DNA from: Metasolibacillus sp.
GTDB lineage: Bacteria > Bacillota > Bacilli > Bacillales_A > Planococcaceae
Assembly: GCF_025291715.1 (NCBI RefSeq)
Contig: NZ_JAMBIZ010000009.1
Span: 1-64,000 of the forward strand
DNA: 64,000 nucleotides
Direction: 5' to 3'
Numbering within the stretch: the first letter of the stretch is position 1; each line of letters starts with the position of its first letter. Below are positions 58,647 through 64,000 of the stretch, in pieces. The position numbers and the translations under genes were made by a program. The notes below the pieces were generated by a model, which saw only the letters and a list, made by a program, of their open reading frames with translations, ran no database searches and was not told where the DNA came from.

Positions 58647-59581
58647 TGATTGAAATTCAAAATTTAACGAAAAAATATGGCTCCTTTATTGCATTAAATC
58701 AATTAAATTTAACATTAGCTGAAGGAACAGTATTCGGTTTTGTTGGGGCGAACGGTGCTGGGAAATCTACAACCTTTTCGATTTTAGCAACATTGCTTTC
58801 ACCTACTTCTGGAGATGCGCTTATTAATGGAAAAAGCGTTGTTAAGGAGCCAAAAGAGGTGCGCAAGCAAATTGGCTATATGCCTGATTTTTTCGGTGTT
58901 TACGATCAATTAAAGGTAGATGAATATTTAGATTTTTATGGAGCGAGCTATGGTATTGCGGCAGCAGAGCGGGCTATTTTAATTCCACAGCTACTGGAGC
59001 TTGTTAACTTAATGAGTAAGCGTTATGAATATGTGGATTTATTATCGCGTGGGATGAAGCAACGATTATGCTTAGCGAGGGCATTGATTCATGACCCGAA
59101 AGTGCTGATTTTAGATGAGCCTGCATCAGGTTTAGATCCACGTGCACGAGTGGAAATGCGCGATATTTTGCGCAATTTAAAAACGATGGGTAAAACCATT
59201 TTAATTTCCTCACATATACTGCCTGAATTAGCGGAAATGTGTGATGAAATCGGTGTGATTGATAATGGTAAGCTCATTGCACATGGCAATGTTGCGACAA
59301 TCCAAGCGCAGCTTCAAGGTGAGAAGCGCATTGTGATAAAAGTGACAGAGCGCTTGCAGGAAGTGCGTGCCTTTTTAGAGGAAGACCCAAAAATATCTTC
59401 AATTGATTTAATCGAAAGCAAGCTAGAAATCGAGTTTAATTATCGTGGGACAGATGAGGAGCAAGTTGCATTGCTAAAAAGAGCTGTTTTAGCAGATTTA
59501 CCAATCTATGCTTTAATTGAGGAAGAGAAAGATTTAGAGGATGTCTTCATGGCAATTACGAAAGGAGCGGATACGGAATGA
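58646..59581 (+). CDS. ABC transporter ATP-binding protein
   Basis: The 311-residue ATPase has Walker A GANGAGKST (residues 34-42), Q-loop IGYMPDFFGVYD, signature LSRGMKQRLCLARALIHDP, Walker B VLILDEPASGLDP, and H-loop SSHILPE. The signature is LSRGM instead of LSGGQ, as in many ABC-2 type exporters. It pairs with the permease gene overlapping its end. Substrate unknown; the operon context suggests envelope or secreted-protein function. Confidence 0.93.
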   Translation: MIEIQNLTKKYGSFIALNQLNLTLAEGTVFGFVGANGAGKSTTFSILATLLSPTSGDALINGKSVVKEPKEVRKQIGYMPDFFGVYDQLKVDEYLDFYGASYGIAAAERAILIPQLLELVNLMSKRYEYVDLLSRGMKQRLCLARALIHDPKVLILDEPASGLDPRARVEMRDILRNLKTMGKTILISSHILPELAEMCDEIGVIDNGKLIAHGNVATIQAQLQGEKRIVIKVTERLQEVRAFLEEDPKISSIDLIESKLEIEFNYRGTDEEQVALLKRAVLADLPIYALIEEEKDLEDVFMAITKGADTE

Positions 59582-60423
59582 TGGAACGCTTATATAATCC
59601 AGTATTTGTGAAGGAGCTGAAGCTGCGTTTCCGTTCCTTTAAAAGCTTCTCAGGCTTAATCTTTTACTTAGCGGTTTTAACGATTTTTATTGCAGGCTTT
59701 TTATTAATTACAACAGGCTTTACAGGTAAAGGGTTTTTTAGACCCGATACAAGCTTTATGATGTTTGCTGTATTAACAATTATTCAAATGGCACTTGTAC
59801 TGTTTATTACGCCAAGCCTAACAGCTGGAGCAATTAGCAGCGAGCGTGAAAAGCAAACATTAAATATTTTGCTGACAACAACACAGAGCTCTATGCAAAT
59901 TATTGTTGGTAAATTGCTATCATCATTAGCATTTCTTGTATTAATGCTCGTAGCAGGCTTGCCATTATATAGCTTAGTATTTTTATTCGGCGGTGTATCG
60001 CCATCACAGATTGCATCAATCTTTTCCTTTTATTTACTAACGGTTGTAGCGATTGGAAGCATCGGTGTTATGTTTTCAACGATTACGAAAAGAACGATTG
60101 TGGCAATGATTGCGACATATGGCTCTATCATATTTTTAGGAGGTATTACGGCGTTTTTCTTCTTCATTACACTAGCATTTAGCCAGATGGGGGTAGCAAC
60201 AGGTTCTACGCAATCCTTTATGGCTTATTTCTGGGCATCGATTAATCCAGGTGCATTAATATTGACGCTAATTGAGCCTGAAATGGGCAGAGGACTAGCG
60301 GAGCTATCAGGAATTAAACTACCAGTTTGGGTAACCTATTTAATTTTTTATAGCATTATTATTGTACTTTGCTTAACGCTTGCCATTAAGAAATTACGTG
60401 CCAATATGAAGAGCAATCGATAA
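59578..60423 (+). CDS. ABC-2 type permease
   Basis: The 281-residue protein has six membrane helices. NPVFVKELKLRFRSFKSFSG at the N-terminus and TAGAISSEREKQTLNILLTT are typical of ABC-2 permeases coupled to the ATPase upstream. The start overlaps the ATPase stop (ATGA). Transported substrate unknown. Confidence 0.92.
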   Translation: MMERLYNPVFVKELKLRFRSFKSFSGLIFYLAVLTIFIAGFLLITTGFTGKGFFRPDTSFMMFAVLTIIQMALVLFITPSLTAGAISSEREKQTLNILLTTTQSSMQIIVGKLLSSLAFLVLMLVAGLPLYSLVFLFGGVSPSQIASIFSFYLLTVVAIGSIGVMFSTITKRTIVAMIATYGSIIFLGGITAFFFFITLAFSQMGVATGSTQSFMAYFWASINPGALILTLIEPEMGRGLAELSGIKLPVWVTYLIFYSIIIVLCLTLAIKKLRANMKSNR

Positions 60424-60435
60424 GGAGGGATGGAT

Positions 60436-61884
60436 ATGGAGCAGCGTAAGCAATTACGAAGCTATATTCAACGTGCAAAAAGAAGTTTGTTATTAGAAAA
60501 AAGCATACCGCTTGCGCAATATGGCTTCTTTTATGGCTTACTTGCGAGCGCTGTCATCATGATTGTTTCAAGATTATTCGTTTGGCCTTATTATCGCCAA
60601 ATTGCCCTTGCAGCTTTTGCTGTCGGACTTGTTGTGACACTTGCCGTCATATGGTGGAAGCGCGTACGTGAGCAGGAGGCTTTATTTAAGCTCGATAGCT
60701 ATTTTGCGCATAATGAGCTTGTGACAGCGCTGTCTTTTAAAAATGACGAGGAGCCTTTAGTGCAATCGTTGCTACAAAAGGCATGGCATAATATGGAGCA
60801 GGCCTTTACAGCATTTAAACAGCGCGAAAAAAATTTGTTTCAACCTAAAGCGTTTATTGGATTAGTACTCACTGCGTGCTTGTTAGCGGTTATGTATATG
60901 TTTCCTGCTAAGCCGCAAATGGAGGCAATCGAAGCAGAAAAAGAGCGTGCCATTATACAAGATATAAAAAAGGAAGTTGCGCAGCTAGAGAAAAAGGCTG
61001 AATCCAAGGAAGTAAAAGAGCAGCTAAAGGAATTGCAAAGCAAATTAAAGGATTCGAAAACAGCTGAGGAAGCATTGCGCGAAATGGTGAAAAAGCAGAA
61101 GGAGCTCGCATTAAAAGAGCAGCAACTAAAGGATAAGCAAACGGCAAAGGAAAATGGTAGCGAAACAGGTGAAGGTTTAACAGAGCAGGAAGTGGAGCAA
61201 CTAAAAGAATTAGCTAAAACTCAGCAGCAACTAGCACAAAATGCGAATGCTACACAAACGACAATGGGCAAGCTTGGAAAGCCTTTAAGTAAATCTTTAC
61301 AAAATTCAATTGCTAGCGCCAACAATGCGAATAGTACAAATCAAAACAATCAGTCCGGCAATCAAGGACAACAAGGACAGTCTGGTCAACAGGGGCAAAC
61401 GGGGCAACAAGGTCAAGCAGGTCAGCAAGGACAGGCGGGGCAGTCAGGTCAGCAAGGACAAGGTAGTCAACAAGGGCAGGGTGGTCAGCAAGGTCAAGGA
61501 AACCAACAAGGACAAGGCAAGGGGCAAGGTCAAGGCTCAGGTTCGGGTCAAGGAAATGGTAATGGGCAAGGTCAGGGACAAGGAACAGGTCAAGGACACG
61601 GCAAAGGTGCAGGAACAGGGCAAGGAAGTCGCGATTTAGTAACGGTTCCTGAGCGCATCGGTGGCTCCAGTGAAACGACAACTGATGGAGGGACATTAGG
61701 AGAAGGAACACATGTTGAGGAGCGAGAAGCGGATGGCCTGGTTTTAAAAGGAAATATTCGCCCATATGAAGAAGTAGTTGGCACATATAAAGATAGCTAT
61801 TTAGAGAGCTCGGAGCGTTTACAATTACCGAAGGATTTGCAATCGGTTGTACAATCGTACTTTACGTCAATCGAGTCGCGCTAG
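60436..61884 (+). CDS. DUF4175-like membrane protein with Gln/Gly-rich tract
   Basis: ATG at 60436 is seven bases from AAGGAGGG; the ATG at 60430 is too close. The 482-residue protein has three membrane helices (about residues 30-45, 55-75, 138-157), a long charged coiled coil (160-255), then about 100 residues (300-396) made almost only of Gln, Gly, Ser and Asn in QGQ/GQQGQ/GQG repeats, and a short conserved C-terminus (EEVVGTYKDSYLESSERLQL). The C-terminal motif EEVxxxYxxxxxxxxxRxxLPxxLQxxVxxYF resembles DUF4175/BatD-associated proteins. The tract is probably disordered and outside the membrane core. Confidence 0.75.
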   Translation: MEQRKQLRSYIQRAKRSLLLEKSIPLAQYGFFYGLLASAVIMIVSRLFVWPYYRQIALAAFAVGLVVTLAVIWWKRVREQEALFKLDSYFAHNELVTALSFKNDEEPLVQSLLQKAWHNMEQAFTAFKQREKNLFQPKAFIGLVLTACLLAVMYMFPAKPQMEAIEAEKERAIIQDIKKEVAQLEKKAESKEVKEQLKELQSKLKDSKTAEEALREMVKKQKELALKEQQLKDKQTAKENGSETGEGLTEQEVEQLKELAKTQQQLAQNANATQTTMGKLGKPLSKSLQNSIASANNANSTNQNNQSGNQGQQGQSGQQGQTGQQGQAGQQGQAGQSGQQGQGSQQGQGGQQGQGNQQGQGKGQGQGSGSGQGNGNGQGQGQGTGQGHGKGAGTGQGSRDLVTVPERIGGSSETTTDGGTLGEGTHVEEREADGLVLKGNIRPYEEVVGTYKDSYLESSERLQLPKDLQSVVQSYFTSIESR

Positions 61885-61895
61885 GAGGAAATTTG

Positions 61896-62891
61896 ATGGC
61901 ATTTACGGAACAGCAATATACAGAAATGAGCAAAAAGTTACAGCAAGTAAAGGAAGAAATTCATCGCTTTATTGTTGGGCAGGAGGAGGCGATTGATTAC
62001 ACATTATATGCAGTTTTAGCAGATGGGCACGCATTGTTAGAGGGCCTTCCAGGTTTAGGGAAAACAATGCTAATTCGCACGATTTCAGAGGTGTTGGATT
62101 TATCGTTTTCGCGTATTCAATTTACGCCGGACTTAATGCCAGCGGATATTACAGGAACGAGCATGATTGAGCGTACAGCAGATGGCAAGCAGCAATTTAC
62201 ATTTCAGCCAGGGCCCATTTTTAGCCAAATGGTATTAGCCGATGAAATTAACCGTGCAACACCAAAAACGCAAAGTGCTTTATTAGAGGCAATGGGAGAG
62301 AAAACCGTAACAATTTTAGGGGACACGAAAAAAATGGCGCAACCCTTTTTCGTATTAGCTACGCAAAACCCAATTGAAATGGAAGGAACATATCCATTGC
62401 CTGAAGCGCAAATGGACCGCTTCCTTTGTAAAATACTTGTGCCATATCCAACAAAGCAAGAGCTGATGGAAATTATGAAGCGCACAACAGGCGCTACAGA
62501 GATTGATTTGCAAAAAATAATGAATGCTGTGGAACTCATTGAAGCACAGCAAATGGTCAAAGAAGTGTTAGTCGCTGATGAAATGCTTGAATATGCGACA
62601 GAATTGATTGTTGCAACACATCCTGAAGGTGATTATGCGATTGATGAAGTAAAGCAATACGCATTATATGGTAGCGGACCACGTGGTTTGCAAAGTTTGA
62701 TTAAGCTAGCAAAGGCACGTGCCTTAATCAATGGGCGTTTCCATGTTTCCGTAGCGGACATTAAAACAGTTGCTAAGCCTGTGCTGCGTCATCGTATGCT
62801 GTTGAATTATGAAGGGGAGGCTTCTGGTAAAACAGCAGATGATATTATCGATATTATTTTAGAAAAAGTGCAGCAAGGTGCTAGCAAGTGA
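61896..62891 (+). CDS. MoxR-family AAA+ ATPase
   Basis: The 331-residue protein has Walker A LEGLPGLGKTMLIR, the MoxR motifs RIQFTPDLMPADITGT and FQPGPIFSQMVLADEINRAT (Walker B), PKTQSALLEAMGEKTVT, ATQNPIEMEGTYPLPEAQMD (sensor 1) and a C-terminal lid domain. MoxR ATPases act as chaperones for VWA partners, here the DUF58 and BatA-like proteins encoded next. ATG at 61896 follows AGGAGGAAATTTG. Confidence 0.93.
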   Translation: MAFTEQQYTEMSKKLQQVKEEIHRFIVGQEEAIDYTLYAVLADGHALLEGLPGLGKTMLIRTISEVLDLSFSRIQFTPDLMPADITGTSMIERTADGKQQFTFQPGPIFSQMVLADEINRATPKTQSALLEAMGEKTVTILGDTKKMAQPFFVLATQNPIEMEGTYPLPEAQMDRFLCKILVPYPTKQELMEIMKRTTGATEIDLQKIMNAVELIEAQQMVKEVLVADEMLEYATELIVATHPEGDYAIDEVKQYALYGSGPRGLQSLIKLAKARALINGRFHVSVADIKTVAKPVLRHRMLLNYEGEASGKTADDIIDIILEKVQQGASK

Positions 62892-63763
62892 CAAATAAAT
62901 ATGTTTTGCCTGAGGATTGGCTCGTCAAAATCGGTCGCTTCCAAGTAGCAACGGCCTCCAAATTACGCGGGCAGCATAAAGGCTCGCACCGTTCGCAGCG
63001 CTTCGGAGCATCGCTTGATTTCTCAGATTTTCGTGAATATCATTTAGGTGATGATGTGCGACAAGTCGATTGGAATGTCTTTGCAAGAACAGATAAATAT
63101 TTTATTAAACGCTTTTTAGATGAGCAGGAAATGCGTGTGCATATTTTGCTTGATACGACCAAATCAATGGCAGAAGGGGCAAAATGGCTTTTTGCAAGGC
63201 AAATTGCGACATCGCTTGGTTTAATGGTGCTTGGGCGTGATGATCGACTATCATTTTCTTATTTACAGGAGGAGCTAGTGCCACCGTTTCGCCGTAAAGG
63301 AGCAACGTATAGACGGGCTTTTCTCCAAGTTGTTTCAGCGATTGAGCAAGCGAATTACAGTGGAGGCTTTGCACAAGGTGCTTTAAGAGCCTTGCCAAAG
63401 GATAGCACGGTGCTATTTATATTGACAGATGGTTTAGAGCCTATTGAAGAGTGGGAGCAGCTATTAAAGCGATTGCCACGCTTTGCAGGAGATGTCCGCA
63501 TTATTCAAATTGTCACAGCGGAGGAGCTTGCACCGAACTATACGGGAGATATGCGTCTGCTTGATAGCGAGACAGGTAACGACGTCAATGTCACGATGTC
63601 AACAAAAGTGTTAGACACATATACAGAAAGACGTTTATTACATGAACAACAATTTGATGCAATTTGTCATCGCTTTGGCGTTCGCAAATTGCAATTAAAG
63701 GTGGAGGATGGCTTGCAGCATGCTATATTCCATCAATTATTAAAAGCACATTGGATTAGGTGA
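62888..63763 (+). CDS. DUF58 protein (MoxR partner)
   Basis: The 291-residue protein shows the DUF58 signature GASLDFSDFREYHLGDDVRQ followed by VDWNVFARTDKYFIKRF, and a VWA-like fold around IHILLDTTKSMAEG-type sequence (VHILLDTTKSMAEGAKWLF, with a DxTxS metal-site variant). The GTG start overlaps the MoxR gene stop. MoxR-DUF58-BatA gene order is common and points to an envelope-linked assembly or maturation system. Confidence 0.9.
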   Translation: MTNKYVLPEDWLVKIGRFQVATASKLRGQHKGSHRSQRFGASLDFSDFREYHLGDDVRQVDWNVFARTDKYFIKRFLDEQEMRVHILLDTTKSMAEGAKWLFARQIATSLGLMVLGRDDRLSFSYLQEELVPPFRRKGATYRRAFLQVVSAIEQANYSGGFAQGALRALPKDSTVLFILTDGLEPIEEWEQLLKRLPRFAGDVRIIQIVTAEELAPNYTGDMRLLDSETGNDVNVTMSTKVLDTYTERRLLHEQQFDAICHRFGVRKLQLKVEDGLQHAIFHQLLKAHWIR

Positions 63764-63773
63764 GGTGAGCCGT

Positions 63774-64000
63774 ATGGGCTTTAGTCAAATACTTTATAGC
63801 TGGACGGCCATCTTTCCAGTTATTGTCCTTCTTTATTATTTCTTTCGTAAAAAATATACGGATCAACCCGTTTCCTCAACGCTCTTTTGGGCAGAAATTA
63901 TGCAGGAAACACGCGTATCACCATATTTAAAGCATTTGCAAAAAAATGCGTTGCTCTACTTGCAATTGTTAGCATTACTACTTCTTATGCTAGCACTTAT
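63774..64000 (+). CDS. BatA/VWA-type membrane protein, 5' part
   Basis: ATG at 63774 follows GAGGTGAGCCGT. The visible 75 residues have a first membrane helix (LYSWTAIFPVIVLLYYFF), the BatA-type segment VSSTLFWAEIMQETRVSPYL, and a second hydrophobic stretch (LLYLQLLALLLLMLAL) at the window edge. This is the standard N-terminus of BatA-like aerotolerance/VWA proteins that follow DUF58 genes. The gene continues beyond the window. Confidence 0.85.
   Translation, partial: MGFSQILYSWTAIFPVIVLLYYFFRKKYTDQPVSSTLFWAEIMQETRVSPYLKHLQKNALLYLQLLALLLLMLAL

Noticed and set aside
61313..61786. 157-residue leftward ORF opposite the Gln/Gly tract, and a basic rightward ORF in another frame
   Set aside because: Both stay open only because of the repetitive coding sequence; no ribosome site and no family pattern.

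Overview
The window looks like the chromosome of a low-GC, spore-forming Firmicute close to Lysinibacillus or Solibacillus. This is inferred from AT-rich codon use, strong GGAGG ribosome sites with many TTG/GTG starts, a Spo0E-like phosphatase gene, a sporulation-type histidine kinase, and the gene order fadH - small membrane gene - darB - ccpC, which resembles ykuF-ykuL-ykuM of Bacillus. No rRNA, tRNA or CRISPR array was seen.

Region 1 (1 to about 32.7 kb) is a PBSX/skin-like contractile-tailed prophage whose left end lies outside the window. The late genes run rightwards: ArpU-like activator, terminase, portal, minor head protein, an Acb2/Tad1-like small protein, scaffold, decoration protein, capsid, connectors, sheath, tube, and tail chaperones with a -1 frameshift site. 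After the interruption described next come tape measure, LysM protein, baseplate, fibre, holin and endolysin. A leftward accessory cluster (28.8-31.0 kb, zinc-ribbon and AP2 proteins) and an SOS-type Y-family polymerase with LexA-like boxes close the element. A decayed host-like gene follows.

Inside the late tail operon, between the tail chaperone and the tape measure gene, sits about 5 kb that PBSX does not have (14.5-19.5 kb). It carries its own divergent CI/Cro-like switch, a BRO-N antirepressor-like protein, a gene with a leader that can fold around its ribosome site, and a two-gene unit: a Panacea-domain antitoxin-like protein followed by a 579-residue protein with four membrane helices and a large soluble C-terminal part that I do not recognise. 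This pair is the best candidate here for an undescribed toxin-antitoxin or defence system.

Region 2 (33 to 64 kb) is ordinary chromosome. It holds a B12-binding radical SAM protein, a PAS histidine kinase, a MarR regulator with two matched palindromes, a lipoprotein, a CPBP protease, YkvS- and Spo0E-like small proteins, and a threonate/erythronate-type acid-sugar cluster (DeoR regulator, DUF1537 kinase, PdxA2, GntP permease). These are followed by cheV, a polyphosphate pair (ppx/gppA and ppk1) with a GGDEF-EAL gene, fadH-darB-ccpC, and an envelope operon (exported protein, ABC transporter, Gln/Gly-rich membrane protein, MoxR, DUF58, BatA-like) that runs off the right end.
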